DNA of 64,000 nt from Portunus trituberculatus (lineage: Eukaryota > Arthropoda > Malacostraca > Decapoda > Portunidae). Shown in pieces: positions 1-9,039 of the stretch. Numbering within the stretch: the first letter of the stretch is position 1; the number at the start of each line of letters is the position of its first letter. A model generated the notes under the pieces. It saw only the letters and a program-made list of their open reading frames with translations. It made no database searches and was not told the DNA's origin. The stretch covers positions 13,203,456 to 13,267,455 of the forward strand of contig NC_059278.1 of assembly GCF_017591435.1 (NCBI RefSeq), given 5' to 3'. The position numbers and the translations under genes are program-made.

Positions 1-20
1 ATCATTCTAAATAAAATATA

Positions 21-23
<3 letters not shown>

Positions 24-69
<46 letters not shown>
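24..69. repeat. (GA)n microsatellite
   Basis: About 23 uninterrupted GA units. It has no coding meaning and lies just outside the Tigger-like element that begins at 194. Confidence 0.97.
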
Positions 70-74
<5 letters not shown>

Positions 75-193
75 ACTTGTTAAGTAATTGCTATACCAAG
101 AAAAAACAACTTTCAGACCAAGTTTCACCTGATTTATTTATCTTTCATTTAAATGCACAAGTATACATACATGCTTACATCTAAATGCATATA

Positions 194-2011
194 CAGGTAA
201 CTCGATTTACGCGTGTTTAATTTACGCGTTTTTGTTATAACGCGCCCGAAAAAATATTACAATTAATTCAATTTGCGCGATCGGTTTGCTGATACTCGAT
301 TTGGCCCAACCGCATTTTCAAAACTGAGCGCCAGACGCAATTTCAAACTGCGCGCCAGAGAGTTTCGTAGCTGGCCGATAGGTGGGAGCTCTGGGAACGG
401 ATCCAAGAATCAGGTTGTTGTCTATGTTGGTATAGAAAACCTCCATAGCAACCTCCTGCTCACATACCAACCTTCATAAAATAGCATCCACAAAGATTCG
501 TTGCTGTTGCTGGATGGAGGTTGGTAGCCCGCCTAAAAGTGCTCATTGGCTGCCAGGAGCTGGATCCAAGAAACTTTAACAACGTCAGAGCAACCTCCTG
601 CCGCGAAATGGCATCCATGAACGCTTGGAGGGACGGTAACGAGGTTGCTCTCAGGGTGCTGGTAACACCACCTCTCCAGGTGGTGTTACTGTCTTATATA
701 TGCATTTATGTTCACAAAACAATATTTCTATTAGCTTTTTACAAACCTTGCCCCCAAGAAAGGTTTTTTTTTTGGGAATGCATAAAGTGAAATCGTACAT
801 GGAATACCAAAAAATAAAGCAGAGATGAGATCGCCCACAGACGAGGCGGAGACTTGCGGCGATTCGGCCGCTTCTTTTTCTTGTGACCCTTTTAGCTTGT
901 GTGTTGTCTTTCACGATATTTATATTTCCACTCCTCTACTGCCTGCTATAATGGATATCATATCTTAGTATTCATATACGTTCATGCCATGAAGATAACC
1001 TCTAATGAAATACCGCGGTATTTCATTAGTAATTCACTATCACTCAGTGCCACGGAGTCGAGATTATCCTCATGGCATGAGCGTATATGAATACTAAGAT
1101 ATGATATCCATTATAGCAGGCAGTAGAGGAGTGGAAATATAAATATCGTGAAAGACAACACACAAGCTAAAAGGGTCACAAGAAAAAGAAGCGGCCGAAT
1201 CGCCGCAAGTCTCCGCCTCGTCTGTGGGCGATCTCATCTCTGCTTTATTTTTTGGCATTCCATGTAAGATTTCACTTTATGCATTACAAAACAATCCTTT
1301 ATTGAGGGTCAAGGTTTGTAAAAAGCTAATAGAAATGTTGTTTTGTGAACATAAATGCATATATAAAACAGTAACACCACTTAGAGAGGTTGCGTTACCA
1401 GCAACCTGAGAGCAACCTCGTTACCGTCCCTCCAAGCGTTCATGGATGCCATTTCGCGGCAGGAGGTTGCTCTGACTTTGTTAAAGAATCTTGGATCCAA
1501 CTCCCGCTCTTCTTGTGCCTCATGTGCAGTCTGCCAGCACTGAGTACAGACGTAATTCAATCTGCCTATTATTCACCAAGATTGCCCCAAAACGTCCTTC
1601 ATCTTTTGCAAGTGGGGTAATTTTTGATAAGTTGATTTTTTTATAAAGTGGTAAAGCTCAGAGGAAGATGGTGACTGACTGTGGTGTGAGTGGTGAAGGC
1701 AGTGACGCAGTGAGTGTTTTGTTTACGTAGTATTTGTTTTGTTGTTTTCTCTTCTTATTTTTTTTTTCTCATTATTTCTTGCTTTTCCCTTTACTTTAAA
1801 TACACTTCTAGTATTTAGAATGATAAATAATAAACATGTTAATTTAGCCAAATAAATAGAGTATTTTGTACGAATTTTTTTGGACCACATCCCGCATTCC
1901 CCCCTCTATTATCTATTGTTTCTTATGAGAATTACATGTTTGTTTTAAGCGAATTTTTATATACGCGATGCCTCTTGGAATGCATCTATTGCGTAAATCG
2001 AGAATTACCTG
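194..2011. mobile_element. Non-autonomous Tigger/pogo-like DNA transposon
   Basis: The left end reads CAGGTAACTCGATTTACGCG. The right end, reverse-complemented, reads CAGGTAATTCTCGATTTACG, so the two ends form imperfect terminal inverted repeats of about 20 bp. Each end is flanked by TA, the target duplication expected for the Tc1/mariner/pogo superfamily. The start CAG plus an AT-rich end with CGATTTACGCG resembles Tigger-type termini; that family call is by resemblance. No transposase reading frame is visible in the 1.8 kb, so this copy would need enzyme supplied elsewhere. Its interior is largely a long foldback (557-1505). Confidence 0.7.
557..1505. repeat. Large foldback: ~445-bp inverted arms
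   Basis: The left arm (about 557-1000) and right arm (about 1057-1505) are near-complementary. The block around 586-650 (CAGAGCAACCTCCTGCCGCG onward) reappears inverted at about 1410-1480. The block around 880-985 reappears inverted at about 1070-1175. Small indels and substitutions separate the arms. The ~55-bp centre contains a 28-bp perfect palindrome at 1002-1029 with a CCGCGG core. Transcription would give a very long hairpin RNA. Open frames inside are mirror images of each other and are not genes. Confidence 0.85.
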
Positions 2012-2013
2012 TA

Positions 2014-2374
2014 TGTATATTCAAATGTGTACATGACCTTGTTTAGTCACACGTTTGCCCCAAAGACACCTTCCCACCTCTCACCCAACCCACCAAAGCT
2101 GGAAAACACTGTATTATCTCATTTGTATGTGTCAATCTTCGTGGCACATTACGCCATGAGTATTTCGAGTCTATTAATGTCACATATATGGTAAGCAGCC
2201 TCAAAACATGGATATAAGACGGAAAATAAGGACCAAAACTCGGGCGTTCCCATGCATTTTCAATGGGCGATCAGCAATGTTTTGGGTGTAAGGAAGGGTA
2301 GGGGCAACAGCGGACCAATAGCGCACTGGCTTCACTTTTGTGACGTCACGCCGCGTTCTTATAAACTAACCTCC
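2014..2374. promoter_or_regulatory. Unassigned stretch with promoter-like motifs
   Basis: No gene seen. At 2313-2349 there is a CCAAT box (GGACCAATAGCG), then TGACGTCA (a perfect CRE-type site) at 2341. A TATA-like TTATAAAC follows at about 2359-2366. Spacing is compatible with a polymerase II promoter firing rightwards near 2385-2395, but no transcript evidence is available. A related CCAAT/TGACGTCA module occurs on the minus strand at 13991-14024, so it may belong to a repeat family. Confidence 0.35.
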
Positions 2375-2813
2375 TTGAGAGAAACAGTTCTTGCAGAGTG
2401 GCAGTTATTTCGTTGAACGACAATTTGCGTAACTTATCTATTTATTCTTTTTATACTATATAATTCATTTCTGGTGTCCCAGATGTCTTCTTTTCTCTCA
2501 CCAACTCTAACATCTCTTTCTCTTTATCTGGAGATATTTTCAAAACTTATTCCGTGCCATCATGACATAAATAGTCACAAATCGGCTAGCAAGACCATCA
2601 TGTTGGTCTTGATTTGCGACTCTTTTCTGCAGTCGCTAGGCGCCGATTGCGAGTCGGAAACTCTACGTACGGAAAAAAAAAAAAAAAAAAAACGCTGCAA
2701 ACTGGCAAGGGTGAACCCACCTTTATACAGTAAGAAAAAAAAAAAAAAAAAAAGCCTGCGCAAATTGTTGTTCGACGAAATAGCTGCCACTCTGCAAGAA
2801 CTGTTTCCCTCAA
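2375..2813. repeat. Inverted repeat with 55-bp arms
   Basis: Arms 2375-2429 and 2759-2813 are complementary with about four mismatches (arm start TTGAGAGAAACAGTTCTTGC). The 329-bp interior has two ~19-base A tracts at 2673-2692 and 2735-2753, 42 bp apart. Open frames through it owe their length to the homopolymers. It may be a small inverted-repeat element. No clear target duplication could be fixed at its ends. Confidence 0.7.
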
Positions 2814-2939
2814 TGCAAGGTGTTGTTGAAGGTGAGGATTGAAGACTTGTCAGAATTTAATTTGATCACAATTGTGCATAGTCTTCTTAAGGTTAACAAT
2901 ATTCTTATGATAAATGCAGGCTAATCCCAGCCAGACGTC

Positions 2940-3542
2940 ACTCAGGAACTGCCTGCCACCGACCCCACCCAGCAGCTAATGACAGTGGTGAGCGCGCTAA
3001 CTGCCAAAGTGGACAACCATTCTGCAATGGTCTCTGCTCTTAGTAATGAGTTTGCCACCTTCAAGAACCAGCAGCTCACAGTACACAGTGGGACTACCCC
3101 TGTGGCCCCAACCCCATCTCCAGTGAGAAGTGCTCAGCGAGACCTAGGAGAGAGTGACATGTACCAGCAAAGCCTGTGCAACCCATCCCAGAAAGAGGAC
3201 AATACTGCAGGGCAATGTGCAGGTGCCGCTGCACCATCTCTGAGGAAGGATGCCCCCACCAAGCCAGTCAAGGGAGCCACGCAACAACAACCTGCTTCCC
3301 CTGTCTCAGAGAGCAAGTCACCTGAGGCAGACTATCATGAGGATGCTGCAGGTGAATGGACATCAGTCAGCTGCAGGAAAAAGCGCTGCTCCAGCCCAAC
3401 TCCAGCGCAGACTGCCAGCCCCAAGCCAGACCAGGGACATGTGATGGCAGCCATACAGATCCTGATGGAGCAGATGTCTTGCCTGACGCAAGATGTGGAC
3501 GGCCTGAAGACCCAGATGCAACACCATCACAATGAACGGTAA
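2940..3542 (+). mobile_element. LINE A, ORF1 (gag-like) remnant
   Basis: An open frame of 187 codons runs from 2979 to 3542; the start is the first ATG and may be internal to a longer ORF1. The product is rich in Pro, Ser, Gln and Thr. Its last ~30 residues are heptad-like (MEQMSCLTQDVDGLKTQ), suggesting a short coiled coil. No zinc knuckle is visible. Its stop overlaps the start of the endonuclease frame (ATG at 3532), an ORF1/ORF2 overlap typical of non-LTR retrotransposons. Assignment as ORF1 rests on position rather than on a recognised domain. Confidence 0.55.
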
Positions 3543-3840
3543 GACTTTCCGCACCCTAACATGGAATGTTAATGGTCTACATGCCTGCTTCACTGACCTA
3601 CACTCTCATGTCCTTCTCCATAAGCCTGGCATTATTGCTTTACAGGAGGTAGGGCCACGGGTGACAGAGCTGTGGGGTTATGCCTCCCACACCCTCAGTT
3701 GTGGTGACGGCAGTAGTTGGGGGATAGCCACTTACATTAAACATCGGATTCCAGTTAATTTCATGGAAATGGGGTCAACGAGGGTATTGAATTTATTATT
3801 GTTTGCTTGCACAGTTTGGGTGAAATTATTTATTTTGTAA
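3532..3840 (+). mobile_element. LINE A, endonuclease N-terminus (truncated)
   Basis: The 102-residue frame opens with LTWNVNGL and contains LLHKPGIIALQEV about 30 residues later. These are the first two motifs of the apurinic-type endonuclease domain (Asn of WNVNG, catalytic Glu of LQE) carried by non-LTR retrotransposons. Homology fades after GIATYIKHRI at about residue 75 and the frame ends at 3840. Pieces of the rest of ORF2 follow to about 4684 in shifted frames, including a Gln/Arg-rich linker at 4163-4684. Clearly defective. Confidence 0.75.
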
Positions 3841-4162
3841 ACATGTACATTCATGCTCGTGCCTTAGATATTGCAAACTTTCCTGAATATGTTCTTGAGG
3901 AGCAGAGTGTTATCATGAGTGGCCTTAATTCCAGACATAAGGAATTAGGAAGCCATGTCACCACCAATGCCAATGGTGTGCGCTGAAAGGCTTTTCTTGA
4001 CACCACAGATACAGCTGTGCTTACTGGGGAACATGCACCCACACATGTACAAGGAGGCAGACTTGACTATGTAGCCCTTATCAATATGCCAACATATACT
4101 GTCGAAACCCTTCTTGTCAGGTCCTTGCTGAGCGCCACTCCGCCCTGGAGACGACCCTCCCT

Positions 4163-4684
4163 GTGCAAACCGCGGCAGTACCCAGGAAGCCCTTGACGGT
4201 GCCACCATCCAAGATGGCGGGCCTCGTCGTCCATGTGGTGGCGTGGTACGCTGCAGTGAAAGGCTCCTTTAATGACGCAGAGGCATTGTACGACGGACTA
4301 TTGCACACCATCAAGGGATTCATCGCGACTCCAAGGGTTCTGGCAAGAGCCCATGCTCCACGCCGCTGGACTTATGCTACCGATCCTGTGATTCGGAACT
4401 GCCAACACACACTTGCTGCCTACCAGAGACGTTGGCAGCTCAACCCAGCAGACACAGAGTCACGGGATGCCATAGTTACTGTGGCTCGACACCTCATGGA
4501 TCTGTGGCAGCAGGAAAGGAAGAAGTACTGGGTCTCCTTCCTGGACCAGGTGCACAGGACCCAGTCTCTCCAGGTGTTGCACCATGTCAACAGCGTCCGG
4601 GACAAGTCCAGGCGACAGGGCACGAGAACTCATCCTGCAGTGGAAGGAAGCCTCATCCTTCTCTGGCCTTCCTGTGGAATTTAG
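4163..4684 (+). mobile_element. LINE A, endonuclease-RT linker remnant
   Basis: The 173-codon frame reads through what is normally the linker between endonuclease and reverse transcriptase. It carries Trp/Arg/Gln-rich helical segments such as HLMDLWQQERKKYWVSFLDQ. No enzymatic motif is visible. It sits in order between the endonuclease (3532) and reverse transcriptase (4715) pieces, separated by stops and frame changes. Confidence 0.55.
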
Positions 4685-4714
4685 GAGGCGCTCAATCAGC
4701 AAAGACCACAAAGG

Positions 4715-5527
4715 ATGGAGTTGATTTGCCACAGTGTTTCTTTGTTGGATGACACCTGTGTGCCTATCACACATGATGAACTTCTCTTGGTAGTCAAATT
4801 GGGCAAGTCAACAGCTCCTGGCAAGGATGGCACCACTTACGATATCCTCAATGCCCTCCTGGAGGTAAAGGTAGACAACCCTATCCTGGATTTATTTAAC
4901 ATGTCTCTCACCGCAGGCAAGCTTCCCCACTCCTGGAAAACAGCCATTATCATCCCAATCCCCAAAAGTGATGGCACCTTTCGCCCTATTTCTCTCACCA
5001 GCTGTCTGTGTAAGATAATGGAACAGGTAATATTGAACAGGCTTATATATAAGGTGGGCCATATACTCTCTGGCAATGTACATGGCTTCCTAAAAGGTCA
5101 CTCTACAAGTCATTGTTTTATTGAGTGTATTATAAATAAGGATGCTATCTGCATTGATCTCAAGGGCGCCTTCGACAGGACCAACAAAGATGTTATTATG
5201 GAGGAACTCATTCTCAAAGGTCAAATGGGACTAGTGATTAATGAATGTAAAACAAAATTTCAAGCTGAAGGGAAGGTCTCTCGACCGCCCACTGTAAATA
5301 ATGTTCACATCCCTAGAGTTCATACACACAAGTACCTGGGTGTTCAGATGAGCTTCAGGAAGTCTCTTCAAGCCGTCCACTATGTTCGAGACCTCTGTCT
5401 ACCACGGCTAGCACCACTTTGGCTGCTAGCAAACAGGGGCCTGGGGGCTGGCATTCCAGTCCTAAGAATGTTCTATATATCTGTAGTACAGTACCTCACT
5501 GATTATGCTGCCCCTGTTTTAATATAG
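4715..5527 (+). mobile_element. LINE A, reverse transcriptase with internal deletion
   Basis: The 270-codon frame shows GKSTAPGKDGTTYDILNALL, then PIPKSDGTFRPISLTSCLCK (fingers). A degenerate helix follows, then IDLKGAFDR, the first catalytic-Asp block. It then jumps to MGLVINECKTKF (normally about 80-100 residues further on) and HTHKYLGVQM (thumb). The block with the Y/FADD catalytic aspartates and GVPQGS is missing, so this copy cannot be active although the frame stays open across the deletion. The C-terminal region continues in another frame after 5528. Confidence 0.85.
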
Positions 5528-5830
5528 TTTAGTGCCACCCAACTCCGTCCCCTGGAGCTTGTTCAAAATGAAGCCATGCGGATAATTTTGGGATGCCCCA
5601 GGACTGCACGGATTGAAGTCCTCACAGCTGAACTGCACCTGCTGAATATTATGTGTAGGATACAGGAAATTACTTGTCGCACAGTTGGTCAGATGCTATG
5701 CATGGGGTCTGACTCTCTAAAGGGATCACTGACCCCCCCCCGTACCATGATCCTTGAACTCCTACAACACCATACCTCAGGAAGATCTCAAGAATACTGA
5801 CAAGTGTAGGTGTAGCCGAGGCTTGTATTA
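5528..5830 (+). mobile_element. LINE A, ORF2 C-terminal remnant
   Basis: After an in-frame TAG at about 5525-5527 the coding sense continues with LELVQNEAMRIILGCPRTAR and then helical residues (frame 5576-5800). The motif 'Q N xA xR xI LG' is usual in the C-terminal region after the RT thumb in jockey-group LINEs. The poly-A or tail end is not obvious. The minus-strand gypsy-like piece begins near 5868. Confidence 0.65.
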
Positions 5831-5867
5831 ACGTTGTTATGTCACTGCTACAACCCGCCTAGAACCC

Positions 5868-6440
5868 TCACCATGTCATTGTTGATATTTGCTCAAACTG
5901 TGCCTGGTATGCATCCCAGGCCACTTGCCCACCAAACTCAGCTGGTTTGTGCAGGACAGATGTTCCACCTACATGCCGGGCAGAGACAGCAACAGACAGT
6001 GGTGGCAGAGAATGTGGTTGTGTGATAGCATCATCCTTGGGTGCAGGCATGTACCACAGGTGTGTTGACTGCTTCTTGCCACAACAACAGCCGATATCAT
6101 CAGGCTCTGAGGATGCATAGGGTCGGCATTGTCCTGCTGCCTCAGGACACTCAGGCCCGCCCCATGTGCCGAGAGACTGCTTCTCATGGGAGCACCGCAG
6201 TCTTGTCACCTCCTCCAGCACATCCTCTACCTTGCTCTTGACGACTTCAGTGCGTTCCTTGCACTGTTGTCTCACTGACACCAGTTCCTCCTTGTACTCT
6301 TCTGTCAGGTCCTGCCACGGCCTCTTGCCATGTTCCAAGGTGAACTGTCCTGTTTCCTCGACTGTTGCTCGCATCTCCTCTTGCATCAGGTCCATTCGCC
6401 CCACCACTGCACTTGTTTCCTGTGCCATTTTGTCCATCCG
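5868..6440 (-). mobile_element. Ty3/gypsy-like gag fragment
   Basis: Read on the minus strand, an open frame of 282 codons (6716-5868) is a chimera. Its distal ~190 residues are a helical, Glu/Lys/Arg-rich segment (EELVSVRQQCKERTEVVK) followed near the end by PAEFGGQVAWDAYQAQFEQI. The latter resembles the start of the capsid region of arthropod Ty3/gypsy Gag ('P F G xxxWxAYxxQFE'). It stops just after that motif, so most of the capsid is absent. The upstream part of the same frame belongs to a different element (DIRS-type recombinase), so the frame crosses an element junction near 6440. Confidence 0.6.
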
Positions 6441-7240
6441 CACTACCACTGCCAGGGAAGTCACCATACCCCTGATAGAATGTGCGCTAGGAGCCCTGCC
6501 TGGGTCTGTCAGTCTCACCAGAGACCTCGGTAAAAGTGGCTTAAGTGACCTGGGGTTGCAGAGCAAGTGGTCTGGTGATGCTCCCTGGGTCATGGCGATG
6601 AAGTCCCTGAAGGCGTGAACCGGGCACAGGGGATGGGGCTGTCTTGATTCTAGGAAGAATGGAATCTTGAGCGGCACGATCAGATTGTCCGGTGATTCAT
6701 TCTTAGCCAGGAACAAGGGTGAGGGTGTGAGGGTGTGAGGGTGAGGGAGGTCCTGTCCAGAGCAAACTTAGAGAACGCCTCATGCCTTGTCAGGGTGGGC
6801 AGCTTGGAGGCCCTGTATCCTGACGCAAGAGCTATCAGGAACGCGGTCTTCTGCAGTTGTTGATCTTGATTTGGGGGGCCGCCTTCGAAAGTGAAGTGGA
6901 GTGGAGTGACAACTCTACCACTGGGCGTCTTGATGAAGGTCTGGACGCCCTGATTCCCCCGTTTAGCAGTTCCAGCGCCCTCTGGGGCAGGGAGATATTC
7001 AGCGTAAACTTCAGTGGGTCTGCCAGGGCCGAGTGGTGAGCCGCTATCGTAGCCGAGACCCTGTTGGTAGCGGTCCCCAGCTACGCCAGGAAGTCCATCA
7101 CTACTCTTTCCAACACCTGTGACACCCCACCCCGCCGAAGGAATGCTTAGAATCTCCTCCAGCAGGACTTGTACTGCTTGATGGAAGACGGCCGGTGGGC
7201 CTTCAGCATGGTTTGTACCGCTGAGGGGGGGGGGGGGATC
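6441..7240 (-). mobile_element. DIRS-type element: tyrosine recombinase (broken)
   Basis: The 5' part of this domain is the tail of the 7716-7147 frame, where HRPSSIKQYKSCWRRF matches the core-binding start of DIRS recombinases. It continues in other frames (SATIAAHHSALADP region near 7000-7080). The catalytic part is in the 6716-5868 frame: PLCPVHAFRDFIAMTQG, then SAHSIRGMVTSLA, the H-x-x-R block. No final catalytic Tyr segment follows. The frame runs into a gypsy gag piece instead. The recombinase would cut and join circular cDNA in DIRS elements; this copy is inactive. Confidence 0.7.
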
Positions 7241-7716
7241 CGCCCAGCCAGTCCCACTTTAAGAAACTCCAGGCTTGTAACTTCAGTGACGATTGGAGAG
7301 GAGGTGTCCTTGTCCACTAGGCAGACTGACCCCAGGAGTAGTGGGTTGGGGCACCATGCCTTGAGCTGGGAGCACCAGGGTTGTTCTTCCCACAGAGGTG
7401 CCACTAGGAGAACCTGGCCCGAGTAGCCCTGCAGGGTCTGTACGATCCGGAGGAGGATCTTGGTTGCTGGGGGTGGGAAGAGGTGGATGTAGTTCCACCT
7501 GTTCCAGTCCTTCGTGAAGGCGTCCGGGCCACCTGCCTGGGTCCTCTGGGAAAACGAGAGGAACAGTGGTAAGAGGGCCGTGTCCTGGGAGGTGAAGAGG
7601 TCCACTTCTGGTGTGCCATATCTCTCTGTCTGGGACTTAAACACCTGTGGTCTTAGTCTCCACTCTATGGACGTCTCTTTGAAGACTGAGAGTACGTCCG
7701 CCCAGGTGTTGTTCAC
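7241..7716 (-). mobile_element. DIRS-type element: region between RNase H and recombinase
   Basis: The minus-strand frame 7716-7147 begins MNNTWADVLSVFKETSIEWR and continues with GTPEVDLFTSQDTALLPLFL. Further on it has WNYIHLFPPPATKILLRIVQ and VLLVAPLWEEQPW. This order (W-x-L, T-P-x-V-D-L-F-A-like, FPP, APLW-x-QPW) is characteristic of the polyprotein stretch just after RNase H in DIRS1-like retrotransposons. A 13-base G run at 7225-7237 lies near the junction with the recombinase segment. Confidence 0.75.
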
Positions 7717-8245
7717 CCCTTATGTGCTTCGCTGACAGTTGGATGTTTTTCTTGGAGATGAGTGCAAAGATTTCCTCCATTAATTTGAGTAGTGCTGATG
7801 ATCTCGCCGTGCCCTGCCTGGCTATGCACTGCACTGCTGCTATGTTGTCCATATCGAACCTGATGGCTGTATCCCTGATGTGGGGGTGTCGAAGTAGCCA
7901 TTCCTTGGCCACCCACAGCTCTCTCGGGTTGATATGGGACTCGCGCATCCCTTCCTTCCACCCTCCGTACAACTGATGGTCCTGGTCTGACTACTAGCCC
8001 CAGCTCACGTCGGACGCGTCCGATGTCACTGTCAAGGTAATAGCCAAGAAACTGTCTTCTCCAGGGCGTCCTTCCTCAGCCAGTGCCGAAGAAGCTTGTG
8101 CAGGTGGTTTGTGATGTCGCGTTGCAGGTCCCTTGAGAAAATGGGCACGGCGAAGTTTACCTCCCTTGTCAGCCGGCAGTGCTTGAGACGGTCCAGCGGT
8201 AGGGCTAGCGGCATGAAGTTGAGGGTACCAAGGATGGACTCTCAT
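7637..8245 (-). mobile_element. DIRS-type element: RNase H domain (two frames)
   Basis: The frame 8245-7994 ends with LTVTSDASDVSWG, the first RNase H aspartate block. A frame change leads to 7972-7637 with SHINPRELWVAKEWLL (catalytic Glu), IRFDMDNIAAVQCIARQG (Asp-Asn block) and IQLSAKHIRGEQHL (terminal His block). The four blocks are in correct order. The domain would degrade template RNA during reverse transcription. A stop and frame change between blocks one and two breaks it. Confidence 0.8.
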
Positions 8246-9039
8246 TGTCTTTTTGAAAGGTGGTCAAGAAATATGCCCTGCGGACCTGTTTGCGAGTTTT
8301 GAGGGCATTGTCTGGGGCCAGAGAGAGGGTCGCAGTTGACATGTTCCACATGATCCCCAGCCACTTTAGCTGCTGTGAAGGGGTGATGGAGGACTTGGGC
8401 TCATTTATAATGAATCCCATTTCTCCCAGCATCTTCACAGCTACCGCTACACTGGATGCTGTACCCTCCCCAGTGGGTGAGTACAGCAGCCAGTCATCTA
8501 GGTACATGAGGACAGCCACCCCTGCCCCTGCCAGGAACAAGGCGACTACCCTCCCAACCTTTGAAAAGATCCTCGGGGTGATTGAAAGTCCGAAAGGGAG
8601 CCTGGCGAACTGATACGTGTCCAATCCCACCTGGAACACCAGGCAGCAGCGAAACCTTGTGTGGATCAGGACAGGCCAGTAGGCATCTTTGAGATCCAAA
8701 GATGCCAGCCAGTCGCCCTTTTGGAGTGTCATCCGAACCTAGGCCACTGTAATCATCTTGAAACCCTGGGGTTTCAAGAACTTGTTCAGTGCGCTCAGGT
8801 GTAAGACTAACCCTACCCGACTCGAGTCCTTCTTGGGGAATGGGAACAAGCGGGACAAGAATAAAGCCTTGCCTTTTGCTGCCTCCACCACGCCTTTCAC
8901 CAGCATCTCTTGGACGTATTCCCAGACCACCAGGGACGTCTTGGATCTGGGGGGTGGTAGTCGGAGGGGTGGAAGTGTGGTCCAAGGCCAGGTGAGGCCT
9001 TTCCTGATCACGCAGGCCTCCTATCCCCGCTGAAGTCAT
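8205..9039 (-). mobile_element. DIRS-type element: reverse transcriptase
   Basis: The upstream part is on 9011-8739: YVQEMLVKGVVEAAKG, then LFPFPKKDSSRVGLVLHLSA and LNKFLKPQGFKM. After a premature TAG near 8736 the frame 8732-8205 holds DWLASLDLKDAYWPVLIH, FARLPFGLSITPRIFSKVGR and VLMYLDDWLLYS. The last has the catalytic Y-L-D-D followed by W-L-L, a signature of DIRS/Ngaro-type reverse transcriptases rather than LINE (FADD) or copia. Then come GFIINEPKSS and LKWLGIMWN. Palm motifs are intact; the single stop at 8736-8738 is the visible lesion here. Confidence 0.88.

Noticed and set aside
651..1409. Paired frames 651-914 (minus) and 1224-1409 (plus) as duplicated genes
   Set aside because: They are the two arms of the foldback read in opposite directions and contain no known domain.
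2474..2842. 122-codon + frame with poly-Lys runs
   Set aside because: Both Lys runs are A homopolymers inside an inverted repeat. The mirror frames on the minus strand are equally long.
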